A DNA stretch of 62,206 nucleotides from Spirochaetota bacterium (GTDB lineage: Bacteria; Spirochaetota; UBA4802; UBA5368): NCBI GenBank assembly GCA_035477215.1, contig DATIKU010000019.1:1-62206 (forward strand), in the 5' to 3' direction. The notes beneath the pieces were generated by a model. That model made no database searches. It saw only the letters and a program-made list of their open reading frames with translations, and had not been told where the DNA came from. The position numbers and the translations under genes were made by a program. Positions 44,550 through 53,235 of the stretch are shown one piece after another. The stretch's first letter is position 1. Each line of letters starts with the position of its first letter.

Positions 44550-45101
44550 TTAGAGTGAACCGTTGCCGAAGGGAAAGCCGTTGTAACCCTCCTCGACGGC
44601 GCGGTTGGTGATCTCCACCAGTTTTTTCCTCTCGCCCAGCATATACTCGACGCTTTTATAAATAGAATCCACTTTCAGGGCGTTTGTCAACTTTATAAAG
44701 GCGCCCAGCATCACCATGTTGGCCGAGCGATCGCTGCCGATTTTCCTTGCAATCTCGTTTGCGGGCACGGGAAACATGGTTACATCGCCGCGTCCGGTCA
44801 GCTCGCCCGCGAGATCCGAGTTGTAGAGCATCTGCCCGCCCGGCTCGAGCCTGGCGCTGAAGGCCGCCGCCGAGGGATGGTTGAGCGCCACGACGAAATC
44901 GGGAGCCGAGGCCACAGGCGAGGCGATCTCCGCGTCGGAGATGCTGACGGTGCAGTTCGCCGTCCCGCCGCGCATGGCGGCGCCGTAGGCGGGAAGGAAG
45001 GTTACATAAAAGTCTTCGAGCATCGCGGCGTTGCCGAGGATGTTGCCCATGGTGAGAACGCCCTGCCCGCCGCTGCCCGCGAATAATATTTTTACCAGCA
45101 T
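44550..45101 (-). CDS. korC: 2-oxoacid:ferredoxin oxidoreductase gamma subunit
   Basis: About 183 residues, the gamma domain of pyruvate/2-oxoglutarate-type ferredoxin oxidoreductases: GSGGQGVLTMG at the start and a central YGAAMRGGTANC. It closes the CoA-binding part of the complex. Start chosen at 45101 by family N terminus (MLVKILFAG); the longer frame lies in the beta gene. One base separates it from the beta-subunit stop. Confidence 0.88.
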   Translation of the reverse strand: MLVKILFAGSGGQGVLTMGNILGNAAMLEDFYVTFLPAYGAAMRGGTANCTVSISDAEIASPVASAPDFVVALNHPSAAAFSARLEPGGQMLYNSDLAGELTGRGDVTMFPVPANEIARKIGSDRSANMVMLGAFIKLTNALKVDSIYKSVEYMLGERKKLVEITNRAVEEGYNGFPFGNGSL

Positions 45102-45102
45102 C

Positions 45103-45855
45103 TCAGGCAGCCCCTCCCCTCTTGTCGGTAAGCACGCCGGGAACAAACTCCTTAACCATCACTTCGTTGATCCATTTGAACGAGTCCTCCGTACTCATCT
45201 TCCAGTTGGTGGGGCACGCTGAAAGCACTTCGATGATTGAATAGCCGAGACCGTCCACCTGCACCTGGAAGGCCGTCCGTATGGCCTTTTTCGTCCTTTG
45301 TATGCCGGCCGGGCCGTTTATCGCGGTGCGCTCGGCGTAGATTACACCGGGAAACTGCGCTATCATGTCTGTTATATGGAGAGGATATCCGTCGAACTTC
45401 GGGTCGCGGCCCCCCGGGGTCGTCGTGGTCTTCTGGCCAAGCAGCGTTGTGGGAGCCATCTGGCCGCCGGTCATGCCGTAGACGGCGTTGTTGATGAAGA
45501 CGACCGTTATCTGCTCGCCGCGGTTGGCCGAGTGGATCGTCTCGGCGGTGCCTATCGCCGAGAGGTCGCCGTCGCCCTGGTAGGTAAACACGAAGAGCTC
45601 GGGCTTGACGCGCTTTATTCCGGTGGCGATGGCCGTGCCCCTGCCGTGCGCCGACTCGATCATATCGATGTCGAAGTACTTGTAAGCGAGCACCGCGCAC
45701 CCGGCCGGGTTGACGCAGACTGCCCGCTTGCCCAGGTCCATCTCTTCTAAAAGCTCCGCAATGATGCGATGCACGACGCCGTGCCCGCAACCGGAACAGT
45801 AATGGGTAACCACGTCCCTTTTATAGTAAATCGGCCATTTGTTCAGCAGTTTCAT
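45103..45855 (-). CDS. korB: 2-oxoacid:ferredoxin oxidoreductase beta subunit (ThDP-binding)
   Basis: 250 residues with the ThDP/Mg signature GDGDLSAIG and NNAVYGMTGGQ, and cysteines CSGCGHG and NPAGCA that bind the proximal [4Fe-4S] cluster. It holds the thiamine diphosphate active centre for oxidative decarboxylation of a 2-oxoacid to acyl-CoA, reducing ferredoxin. Subunit order D-A-B-C matches Kor and Vor enzymes; the substrate (2-oxoglutarate or branched-chain oxoacids) cannot be fixed from sequence. Overlaps the alpha-subunit stop by four bases. Confidence 0.92.
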   Translation of the reverse strand: MKLLNKWPIYYKRDVVTHYCSGCGHGVVHRIIAELLEEMDLGKRAVCVNPAGCAVLAYKYFDIDMIESAHGRGTAIATGIKRVKPELFVFTYQGDGDLSAIGTAETIHSANRGEQITVVFINNAVYGMTGGQMAPTTLLGQKTTTTPGGRDPKFDGYPLHITDMIAQFPGVIYAERTAINGPAGIQRTKKAIRTAFQVQVDGLGYSIIEVLSACPTNWKMSTEDSFKWINEVMVKEFVPGVLTDKRGGAA

Positions 45856-46922
45856 TTTTCACTCTTCACTTGCCGCTGGTACTCGCGGTACAGTATGCGG
45901 GAGAATTCCACCGGTGTCGGCACCACGCCGCCCGGCCTGCCGTGGAAGACCACGCGCCCCCTGCCCTCCAGCGAGAGCAGCACATCCTCGACCATCTGTC
46001 CCGTGCTCATCTCGAAGACTACGAAGTCCTCGATGCGGAGGGCGAGATCCTGCAACGGTACTTTCGGGAACGGCCACAGGGTGATGGGCCGTAGCAACCC
46101 CGCGGGGACCCCCTCCTTTCGAACGCGCTTGATGGCCGCCTTCGCGATGCGCGCCGTGGTGCCGTAGGCGACGGCGACGATTTTGGCGTCGTCGAGCATA
46201 TATCCTTCGTACAGCGTTTCATTCTTCGTAATGACCTGGTACTTGCGCTCCAGCTCCCAGTTGTGTCGCTCCATCTCCATCACGTCGAGAATGAGCGAGG
46301 CCATGTAGCGGCTGGGGCCCTCGCCGCGCCCCTTGAGCGCCCATTCCTTTTCGGGAAGACCCACGAGAGGCTCGGGGAACTCCACCGGCTCTTTCATCTG
46401 TCCGAGCATGCCGTCGCCCAGAATCATTACGGGCGTGCGATACCGGTCGGCGACGTCAAACGCGACCCTGGTGAGATCCGCAACCTCCTGCAACGAGCCG
46501 GGCGCGAAAACTGGCGTGCGGTAATCGCCGTGCCCGCCGCCGCGAGTGGCCTGAAAATAGTCTCCCTGGGCCGGCGCGATATTGCCCAGACCCGGCCCGC
46601 CGCGCATCACGTTGACGATGACCGCCGGAAGCTGAAACCCGGCCAGGAAGGATATGCCCTCCTGCTTGAGGCTGATGCCGGGGCTTGATGATGAGGTCAT
46701 TACCCTCACCCCGGTCGCCGCGGCGCCGATGACCATGTTGATTGCCGCCGTCTCGCTCTCCGACTGTAAAAACACCCCGCCATTGCGCGGCAGGTGCTCG
46801 GCCATATACTCGCCAATCTCATTCTGCGGCGTGATTGGATAGCCGAAATAGCTGCGGCATCCCGCGCGTATGGCGGCCTCGCCGAAAGCATGGTTTCCGC
46901 TCATGAATACCTTACTCACCAT
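45852..46922 (-). CDS. korA: 2-oxoacid:ferredoxin oxidoreductase alpha subunit
   Basis: 356 residues of the alpha-subunit family, with N-terminal FGYPITPQNEI substrate-binding segment and TSSSSPGISLKQEG loop. Together with KorB it forms the ThDP active site. The N-terminal start overlaps the ferredoxin gene by 11 bases. Vor-type specificity is as likely as Kor. Confidence 0.9.
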   Translation of the reverse strand: MVSKVFMSGNHAFGEAAIRAGCRSYFGYPITPQNEIGEYMAEHLPRNGGVFLQSESETAAINMVIGAAATGVRVMTSSSSPGISLKQEGISFLAGFQLPAVIVNVMRGGPGLGNIAPAQGDYFQATRGGGHGDYRTPVFAPGSLQEVADLTRVAFDVADRYRTPVMILGDGMLGQMKEPVEFPEPLVGLPEKEWALKGRGEGPSRYMASLILDVMEMERHNWELERKYQVITKNETLYEGYMLDDAKIVAVAYGTTARIAKAAIKRVRKEGVPAGLLRPITLWPFPKVPLQDLALRIEDFVVFEMSTGQMVEDVLLSLEGRGRVVFHGRPGGVVPTPVEFSRILYREYQRQVKSEK

Positions 46923-47130
46923 ATACCTCTATCGCGACCTCGGGGCACACGAGCACGCACACTTCACACCCGGTGCATTCCTTTTCATCGTCGGGGCTGG
47001 CGTAATAATAACCGGCCTTGTTGAGGCCGGCGGAGGGGCCGAGGACCCCTTTCTTGCAATAGATGATGCACAGATTGCATCCCTTGCAAAACTCCGATCG
47101 TACGACAACCCGGCACTTTGTCTTGGCCAT
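46912..47130 (-). CDS. korD: ferredoxin-like delta subunit with two [4Fe-4S] clusters
   Basis: 72 residues with two cysteine motifs CKGCNLCIIYCKK and CTGCEVCVLVCPE, a bacterial-type 2[4Fe-4S] ferredoxin. As first gene of the D-A-B-C operon it should relay electrons from the ThDP centre to soluble ferredoxin. No isolated ferredoxin-only context exists here. Confidence 0.93.
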   Translation of the reverse strand: MAKTKCRVVVRSEFCKGCNLCIIYCKKGVLGPSAGLNKAGYYYASPDDEKECTGCEVCVLVCPEVAIEVYGE

Positions 47131-47228
47131 TGATGATACACCCGTATTTTCGCCGGGCCGCGCCTAACCGTCCCCGGCAGGCGGTCTCCGGATATGATTG
47201 ATAGAACCAAGTATTCATGCGCCTTTTT

Positions 47229-47264
47229 TGTCAAAGACTTTTTGCCCATAATTTTTCTTTGACA
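47229..47264. promoter_or_regulatory. divergent promoter region with inverted repeat
   Basis: TGTCAAAGA (47229-47237) and TCTTTGACA (47256-47264) form a 9-base inverted repeat 18 bases apart. Each half holds a TTGACA -35 hexamer pointing outward, to korD on the left and rimI on the right. A rimI -10 (GATAGT, 47281-47286) is spaced 16; the korD -10 is poor. The repeat could be a shared operator. Confidence 0.4.
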
Positions 47265-47298
47265 CGTATGCCGGCAAAGGGATAGTGGGAGGGTGGCT

Positions 47299-47727
47299 GT
47301 GAAGATACGAAACGCTCTGGACTCCGATCTGGACACCGTCTACTCCCTCGAAAACGAGTGGATGCAGTCACCGTGGACCCGCATGGGATTTGAGAACGAG
47401 CTTTCCAACACCTTCTCGCATTTCGTGGTCGTCGAAAATGAAGACGGGATAGCCGGGTATGCGGTGGCCTGGGAGGTCAGCGGCGAGATACAACTAAACC
47501 GCATCGTGGTGCGCGGCGACCTGAGGCGCAGGGGTTTCGGGCGAGCCCTCCTCGGCCATCTCCTCCGGGAGATGCGCCCGCCGGACGCCGGCAGGGTCCT
47601 GCTGGAGGTGCGCGCGCGAAACGACGCCGCCCGTTGCTTTTACCGCGCGGCTGGATTCATCGAAACGGGACTCAGGAAGCGATACTACGGAGACGACGAC
47701 GCCGTATTAATGGAGCGGACGATCTGA
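47299..47727 (+). CDS. rimI: ribosomal protein S18-alanine N-acetyltransferase (RimI-like)
   Basis: About 142 residues of the GNAT fold. Acetyl-CoA binding motif VRGDLRRRGFGRALL and the terminal FYRAAGFIETGLRKRYY are typical of RimI/Ard1-like enzymes, which acetylate the N terminus of S18. The GTG at 47299 has GGGAGGG just upstream; a GTG at 47293 overlaps that sequence. The stop overlaps the start of the next GTPase gene by one base. Confidence 0.85.
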   Translation: MKIRNALDSDLDTVYSLENEWMQSPWTRMGFENELSNTFSHFVVVENEDGIAGYAVAWEVSGEIQLNRIVVRGDLRRRGFGRALLGHLLREMRPPDAGRVLLEVRARNDAARCFYRAAGFIETGLRKRYYGDDDAVLMERTI

Positions 47728-48323
47728 TGAAGGTAAAAGACGTGAGCTTTTTAAAAAGCGTTTTTTCCGCCTCGGCGTTTCCGGCTCTGCCTTATCCTGA
47801 ATTCGCCTTTATGGGCCGCTCGAACGTGGGAAAATCGTCCCTTATCAATATGCTCACCGGCAAGAGGGACCTCGTCAAAACCGGTTCTCGGCCTGGAGTC
47901 ACGAAGAGCGTCAATTTTTTCATACTGAACGGCGGGATTACCCTGGCCGACCTTCCCGGCTTCGGATACGCCAGACTCCCGGCGTCGGTCCGAAGCGGCT
48001 TCCTCCCGCTAATTCACAGCTACATCCGGAACCGCGATAATCTCAGGCTCGTGTTTCTGCTGATCGACATCCGCCGTCTTCCGGGTGATTTCGAGCTGGA
48101 GATGATCACCCTCCTTGCCGAAAGGGGCGTTCCGGTCGCGGTGGTGGCGACTAAATGCGACAAGTTTACGCGCGGCAAGCGGTCGGCCTCCGCACGGGCT
48201 ATCGCGGACGCGCTTTCCGTGGGCGTCGATTCCGTCTTTTTTTCCTCGGCAAAAACAAACGACGGCAGGAAAGAGATGCTGGGGCTTATCGACGAATACA
48301 GCAGGGCCAAGGCGGTGGAATAA
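47727..48323 (+). CDS. engB: ribosome biogenesis GTPase EngB/YsxC
   Basis: About 198 residues: G1 GRSNVGKSS, G2 TKSVNF region, G3 DLPGFGYA, G4 TKCDK. EngB helps late 50S subunit assembly. The ATG at 47727 overlaps the rimI stop (TGATG), indicating translational coupling; a longer in-frame ATG (47634) lies inside rimI. Confidence 0.95.
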   Translation: MKVKDVSFLKSVFSASAFPALPYPEFAFMGRSNVGKSSLINMLTGKRDLVKTGSRPGVTKSVNFFILNGGITLADLPGFGYARLPASVRSGFLPLIHSYIRNRDNLRLVFLLIDIRRLPGDFELEMITLLAERGVPVAVVATKCDKFTRGKRSASARAIADALSVGVDSVFFSSAKTNDGRKEMLGLIDEYSRAKAVE

Positions 48324-48414
48324 TCAACACAGGGCCGGACGAACGCCTGACCCCGCCACACCCTGCGGTCCGGGGTAACGGAAATCACCGCACCCCGTCT
48401 GGAAGCACGGCGAT

Positions 48415-49119
48415 TCAGTAACTGGTCGACTCCTTGAGGAACTCGAACATCTGGCTGTCCGAATCCTTTATACCCTTTGCGTACGTTTCGGCGATGGAAA
48501 GGAGTACCTGGTAGAAGTATTCAAGATGCGGCACCATGAACTCCCGCTTCAGGCTGTTCCGCACCGGGAAGGCCGTGGAGTTCTTCACCTCGCCGAGGCG
48601 TCGACCGTCGAGGAGCTTTCTCCCGTTGATGGTATGAGTGAACACGATATCATCGGTTCCCGCCGCCGAAGGCGCGGTATCCATGATCGTCACCTGTGTG
48701 GAAAGAGCGCCATTATAATCGCGATCGATGATTTCCGACTCGATCTTCGAAACACCCGAACCCGTCGAGTATATCTTTATGATCTTTTTCCTCAAACGCG
48801 TGACCTGCTTGGTCAACTCGTCCCTCTCGAAGCTGTGCCGCTGGATTTCGATATGGCCGTCGCCAAGGATGTAGCTTACCTGAAAGGGCAGCAGCCGTAT
48901 GTCTTTGACCGTCATGAGCTTGTACCGGCTTATCACATCCTCGATCTTTTTGCTGATCGAAACGATCTGCTCATCGAGCGCCCTGCCATCGTTCTCGAGT
49001 TTTTCGGAAATTAGCGTACTTCCACGCTCTCCTTCCTTCTTCTCCTGAGACCAGACCGCCGGGGCCGTCAGCATCACCGCCGTCACCAGGCATACAACAG
49101 CCATTAAAACTCTTTTCAT
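48415..49119 (-). CDS. exported protein of unknown function
   Basis: About 234 residues: a signal peptide (~1-24, VWSQ cleavage region), a charged, probably helical middle (KLENDGRALDEQIVSISKKI, coiled-coil-like), and a C-terminal beta/alpha part. No catalytic motif was recognised. The start at 49119 is set by GGAGGATATC before the ATG and by the signal peptide beginning there; a longer frame (49209) would bury it. It is monocistronic by spacing. Confidence 0.78.
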   Translation of the reverse strand: MKRVLMAVVCLVTAVMLTAPAVWSQEKKEGERGSTLISEKLENDGRALDEQIVSISKKIEDVISRYKLMTVKDIRLLPFQVSYILGDGHIEIQRHSFERDELTKQVTRLRKKIIKIYSTGSGVSKIESEIIDRDYNGALSTQVTIMDTAPSAAGTDDIVFTHTINGRKLLDGRRLGEVKNSTAFPVRNSLKREFMVPHLEYFYQVLLSIAETYAKGIKDSDSQMFEFLKESTSY

Positions 49120-49459
49120 CGTGATATCCTCCGCGAAAATGCCCCTGATGCCATTACTGGGGTCACTGCATTGCTTCCCACCGCCGGAAACCCCATCCCC
49201 GCAAGCCATTAAGAATCACCGGGCGACAACGGTTATACAACACGTCTGATAATAGCACAGGGAAACGAACCGGCCCAGTTATATTTTCGCAAAAATACGC
49301 GTCTAATTCAAGGACATTTTAAGACCGATCGCGCCGACATAGCATATAATTCTTTTTACCGGTATTACCGATAATACACCATAAGCCCTGGAGACGGGAA
49401 TCCCATCGTGGATAGTCACCGCGTCAACCGGGTATTCAAGCCATTGAGACGGTGCTCCA
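49120..49459. other. intergenic region between divergent genes
   Basis: No gene was recognised. TATAAT at 49345-49350 is a perfect -10 box for the plus-strand receiver-ATPase gene, but no -35 accompanies it. An imperfect hairpin-forming TACCGGTATTACCG stretch lies at about 49357-49370. Confidence 0.45.
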
Positions 49460-50407
49460 ATGTACAACATCCTGGTCGTCGACTTTTCCCCGGATCGCGA
49501 AACCATCGCGCGGATATTCCGCGAGGCCGGATACGCGGTCATCGCCTGCGAGTCCGCCTTCGACGCCATGGCAAAGCTCAAATCGAACGATTTCGACCTC
49601 ATAGTTTCCGAGGTGGAGCTTCCCGGCGACAACGCCTTCGACCTGTACAACTATATCAACACCTACTACCCCTTCATCCCCGCCATCATGATAACCGAGA
49701 AGGACATCGATACGTTCTTCGAGCACATATTCCGCGAGGGGATAGGCAATGTTTTACGCAAGCCGCTGCGGGAAAAGGAACTTGTGAGCCTGGCCCGGAA
49801 ACTCATCACCCGGAAAAACATCTTCGGGCTGGACAATTACATGGACGCCCCCGCGGAGGGAATCCGAAAGATCCGTATTAACGCCTCGGACCAGATACGT
49901 CCAGCGATAACGGCCCTCTTACAGCAGTTCGAGGAGTGGAGCGTCAAAGTGAAAAACAAATCGGTGCTCAACCTCATCCTCAACGAACTCATCATCAACT
50001 CGGTCTATCACTCGCACGGCCACACGAAGGAGAAAGAGGAGCGATTGCCGGTGAAGCTTAAAAAGGGCGAATTCGTGGACCTTTTTTTCTCTCAAAACGA
50101 GCAGGGTTATGGAATCTCGATCACCGATTACAAGGGCAACCTGACCAAGCAGAAGATACTGGAGAGCATCAGGAGAGCGGTCGAGGAGTCCCAGATGATT
50201 CTGCGCGCTTTCGAGACGGGAGAGGAGATATCGGACAAGGTCTCCGAAACCGGCCGGGGCATCGACCTGGTTCGAAAGCTCACGACCGAGTATTACTTCG
50301 TCATCCGTAACAAGGTCCGCACCGAGATCATCCTGCTCTTCGACCGCGAGCCGCCTGCCGGATACGAAACGCACTCCTCGCTCAAAATCATCGAAGACCC
50401 AAACTGA
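49460..50407 (+). CDS. degenerate receiver fused to a histidine-kinase-like ATPase
   Basis: 315 residues: a receiver domain (~1-118) followed by a HATPase-type domain (~140-305) with N box LILNELIINSVYH, and GRGIDLVRKL as the glycine-rich lid. This is the style of anti-sigma-factor kinases (RsbW-like) rather than a histidine kinase: there is no phosphoacceptor His helix. In the receiver the phosphoacceptor Asp is replaced (LIVSEVELP has Glu), so phosphorylation is unlikely or mimicked; the Lys in LRKPL remains. It probably controls a sigma factor or anti-anti-sigma protein, but no such gene is beside it. Its 3' end overlaps the convergent symporter gene by 20 bases. Confidence 0.85.
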   Translation: MYNILVVDFSPDRETIARIFREAGYAVIACESAFDAMAKLKSNDFDLIVSEVELPGDNAFDLYNYINTYYPFIPAIMITEKDIDTFFEHIFREGIGNVLRKPLREKELVSLARKLITRKNIFGLDNYMDAPAEGIRKIRINASDQIRPAITALLQQFEEWSVKVKNKSVLNLILNELIINSVYHSHGHTKEKEERLPVKLKKGEFVDLFFSQNEQGYGISITDYKGNLTKQKILESIRRAVEESQMILRAFETGEEISDKVSETGRGIDLVRKLTTEYYFVIRNKVRTEIILLFDREPPAGYETHSSLKIIEDPN

Positions 50408-51815
50408 ACGCCCGGCCGGCCGCGAATGCCACCGCCAGGCAGACGAAAAAACCCACGGCGACGTACCACAGCCAGAACAGACCGGTGAACGCCATCACCG
50501 CCGTCACCGTCGCCACGCCCGCGAAAACACCGCAAAGGGCCGCGCGGTCATCGACGCCTGAAGTGAACCGCCCCAGTACAAATATCCCCAGCATGCCGCC
50601 ATACGTGACCGATGCTATCGAGAGTCCCACCTCGACCAGCGGGTTTTTGGAGTCGTGAAAGAGCATTGAGACGCCTATGATCGCGAGCGTCCAGAAAAGG
50701 GCGATTCCCCGCGCAACGGCCACCTTTTTTCGCTCCGGGATGGAGCGTTCATCCAGCCGCAGAAGGTCCAGCGCGGTTGACGACGAAAGCGAGTTGATCG
50801 ACGAGCTGAGCGTGGACATCGCCGCGGCGAAGATTCCGGCGAGCATGAGGCCGCGCAGCCCTACGGGGAGATGGTTCACGATGAAATACGGAACCACGGA
50901 ATCGCTCGATGCGAAGGGCCGCGCGTCAAGAAGCACCTTAATGAATAGTCCGAACAGAAGAAAGAGCGCTATCTGGGCTATGACAACCAGGCCGCTTCCA
51001 ATCATCGCCTTCCGCGCCGACTCCATGTCGCGGCAGGCCAGCACGCGCTGCACCAGCAGGTGATCGGTGCCGTGCGAGGCGAACGAGAGAAATGCGCCAC
51101 CGATGATGCCGGTAAAAAGGTTATAGGAGCCGAACAGCTTCCCCGCCACTCCTCCGAGTCCCGTCGAGATGAATGACAGGTCAGCGGCCGGAATGAGGGC
51201 GAAGATTCCTCCAAACGAAAGTGCAAGTTCCTCCATTACACACCAGAGCCCCAGCCCCACGCAGAACAGGTACAACGCGAGCTGCAACGCGTCGGTCACG
51301 ATGACGGCCCGTATTCCTCCATAGAACGTGTATATGAACGTGGCGGCTCCTATGACCGCGAGGGACAGCCGGTAGTCCCATCCGATCATCACCGTGAGCG
51401 GTATGGCGGTGGCGAAGAGGCGCACGCTGTCGGCGAAAAGACGCGTTACGTGAAATATCACCGATACCGTTTTGCGCGATGCCTGACCGAACCGGCGCTG
51501 GAGGAACTCGTAGACGGTCTCGTACTCGCCCTGAAAATATTTCGGCAGCAGAAAAGCGGCGACCAGTACGCGGCCAAGAAGGTAGCCGAAGGTTACCTGT
51601 ATAAATCCCGTCCCGCTTGCGTAGGCGAGGCCGGGAATCGAGATGAAGCTTAGGCTCGATGTCTCCGTCGCGACTATCGAGAGGCACACCAGGCCCCAGT
51701 GTACCGAGCGATTGCCGAGGAAATAGTCGCGCACGCTCGTCCCGCCGGAAAACCGAAGTCCGATTATATTGATGATTACGATGTATAGTACAATGACGGC
51801 GATGTCGATGGTCAT
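50388..51815 (-). CDS. sodium:solute symporter family protein (SSF)
   Basis: 475 residues with about 13 membrane helices. The SSF signatures GYLLGRVLVAAFLLPKYF region and SLSFISIPGLAYA (helix 2) fit the family. Substrate not readable; SSF proteins carry sugars, amino acids, carboxylates or vitamins with sodium. It begins by overlapping the upstream TetR gene by four bases, so that regulator may control its expression. Confidence 0.9.
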   Translation of the reverse strand: MTIDIAVIVLYIVIINIIGLRFSGGTSVRDYFLGNRSVHWGLVCLSIVATETSSLSFISIPGLAYASGTGFIQVTFGYLLGRVLVAAFLLPKYFQGEYETVYEFLQRRFGQASRKTVSVIFHVTRLFADSVRLFATAIPLTVMIGWDYRLSLAVIGAATFIYTFYGGIRAVIVTDALQLALYLFCVGLGLWCVMEELALSFGGIFALIPAADLSFISTGLGGVAGKLFGSYNLFTGIIGGAFLSFASHGTDHLLVQRVLACRDMESARKAMIGSGLVVIAQIALFLLFGLFIKVLLDARPFASSDSVVPYFIVNHLPVGLRGLMLAGIFAAAMSTLSSSINSLSSSTALDLLRLDERSIPERKKVAVARGIALFWTLAIIGVSMLFHDSKNPLVEVGLSIASVTYGGMLGIFVLGRFTSGVDDRAALCGVFAGVATVTAVMAFTGLFWLWYVAVGFFVCLAVAFAAGRAFSLGLR

Positions 51816-52462
51816 CGGGCTTTTTTCAGCATCATCTCCATTACCTGGGCCTTGATTCTGCCGGTGTATTCGGCATAGTTGAACGCGGCCCTGTCGAGCA
51901 CGTACTGGATGATGGCCCCCTGGATGAGCGAAACGATCACCATGGCGATGTAGGGGACATCCACCCTGCGGAAGATGCCGTCCCGTATCCCCTCGTTGAG
52001 AATCGCGCCCACCTCTATCCGGAAGCTCTCGAAAAGCTTGACGTTGGCCCGGCGTATGCGTTCGTTGTGATTGATCTGCGTCCAGAAATCGATGAGCACG
52101 TGGAAGTAGTCCTTCTCCCGCTCGACCAGGTTGAAGGCCTGGTCGAGGAATATCGAGAGCTTCTCGCGGGGATCATCGGATTTCGCGAGCGCCCTGTTGA
52201 GGTAGACACGCAGGTTGGTGTTCATCTCCTTGAGCAGTGTGAAGAGGAGCTCCTGCTTGTCCTTGAAGTAGTAGTGTACAAGCCCGGTCGAGAGACCGGC
52301 CTCGCGCGCGATGTCCTTGATGGTGAAGTTGTAATACCCCTTGCGGCTGACCACACGGTAGGCCGCCGCCGTTAGCTGGGTGCGGCGAAGGTTGATAATG
52401 TCTTTGTTGTTACGCTGCGCCGGCGCCTTCGTCCTGGCGGCGCCTTTTTCCTGTTTCTCCAT
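51812..52462 (-). CDS. TetR-family regulator
   Basis: About 216 residues. The N-terminal helix-turn-helix is clear (FTIKDIAREAGLSTGLVHYYFKDK), and the C-terminal helical domain should bind a ligand. It lies between another TetR gene (two bases upstream) and the symporter (4-base overlap), so all three are co-transcribed. The ATG at 52462 has GGAAG before it; a longer frame (from 52627) overlaps the other regulator. Confidence 0.9.
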   Translation of the reverse strand: MEKQEKGAARTKAPAQRNNKDIINLRRTQLTAAAYRVVSRKGYYNFTIKDIAREAGLSTGLVHYYFKDKQELLFTLLKEMNTNLRVYLNRALAKSDDPREKLSIFLDQAFNLVEREKDYFHVLIDFWTQINHNERIRRANVKLFESFRIEVGAILNEGIRDGIFRRVDVPYIAMVIVSLIQGAIIQYVLDRAAFNYAEYTGRIKAQVMEMMLKKAR

Positions 52463-52464
52463 TA

Positions 52465-53157
52465 TCACTTCCGCACTCCGATCGCCCTGCGTATGAAATC
52501 CACCATTCCCTTGATAACGCGCTCGTCGTCCTCGAGAGCGTCCTCTCCGATGAAGGTGAGGAGGCGCTCCTTGTAATACTCGGACGTGTATGAGAACTGC
52601 ATAAGGACGATGATGTTGTCTATGCAATACGAGGCCACGCGAACGTCGATTGCGGGATCGACCAGTCCCTGAGCCTTGGCCTCCATCAGATAATTGCGGT
52701 AAAAGACCGCCGATATGTTCTCGATTTTACGGGAAAGCCTGGCAGAGAGATGAGCGAGGCTCTCGGTGGTGATGTCCTGGTAGAGCTGCACGAACTGGGG
52801 GTGCGAGCGCGAGTGCCTCTGGGCCACCCTGATGATCGTTTCGAGTTTTTGAAAGATGTCGCCGTTTGCCAGGTCGGCGCCGGCGAACGCCTCCTCGAGC
52901 AGCTTGTAGCCCTCGTCGACAATGGTTAAAAAAAGATGCTCCTTGCTTGAAAAGTAATTGTACATTGAGCCGATGCTTATTCCGGCCTTGTTCGCGATGA
53001 CGTTTACGTTCGCGCCGTTGAATCCCTTTTCTGCGAATTCCACGGTTGAGATTTTAATGATCTTCTCACGCTTCTTGTCCGATATTTTATCGAAGGTGTC
53101 CTTATGATATTTGCCCGATGCTTCTTCAGGGATACGCCTTTTCCTTGCTGCGCTCAT
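52465..53157 (-). CDS. TetR-family regulator
   Basis: 230 residues. HTH segment NVNVIANKAGISIGSMYNYFSSKEH near residues 50-75 and a long helical ligand-binding domain. It is the upstream one of two adjacent but quite different TetR genes; sequence identity between them is low outside the HTH, so they are not a recent duplication. Target and ligand are unknown, though the prenyl-synthase and symporter neighbours are natural candidates. Confidence 0.9.
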   Translation of the reverse strand: MSAARKRRIPEEASGKYHKDTFDKISDKKREKIIKISTVEFAEKGFNGANVNVIANKAGISIGSMYNYFSSKEHLFLTIVDEGYKLLEEAFAGADLANGDIFQKLETIIRVAQRHSRSHPQFVQLYQDITTESLAHLSARLSRKIENISAVFYRNYLMEAKAQGLVDPAIDVRVASYCIDNIIVLMQFSYTSEYYKERLLTFIGEDALEDDERVIKGMVDFIRRAIGVRK

Positions 53158-53235
53158 TTCCGCTCCTTTTGTATCCGTCCCCGGTTCGTTTATTGGTTTA
53201 TTCCGGCGACAGTTGTTGGTTTCCGTTTCATTTCG

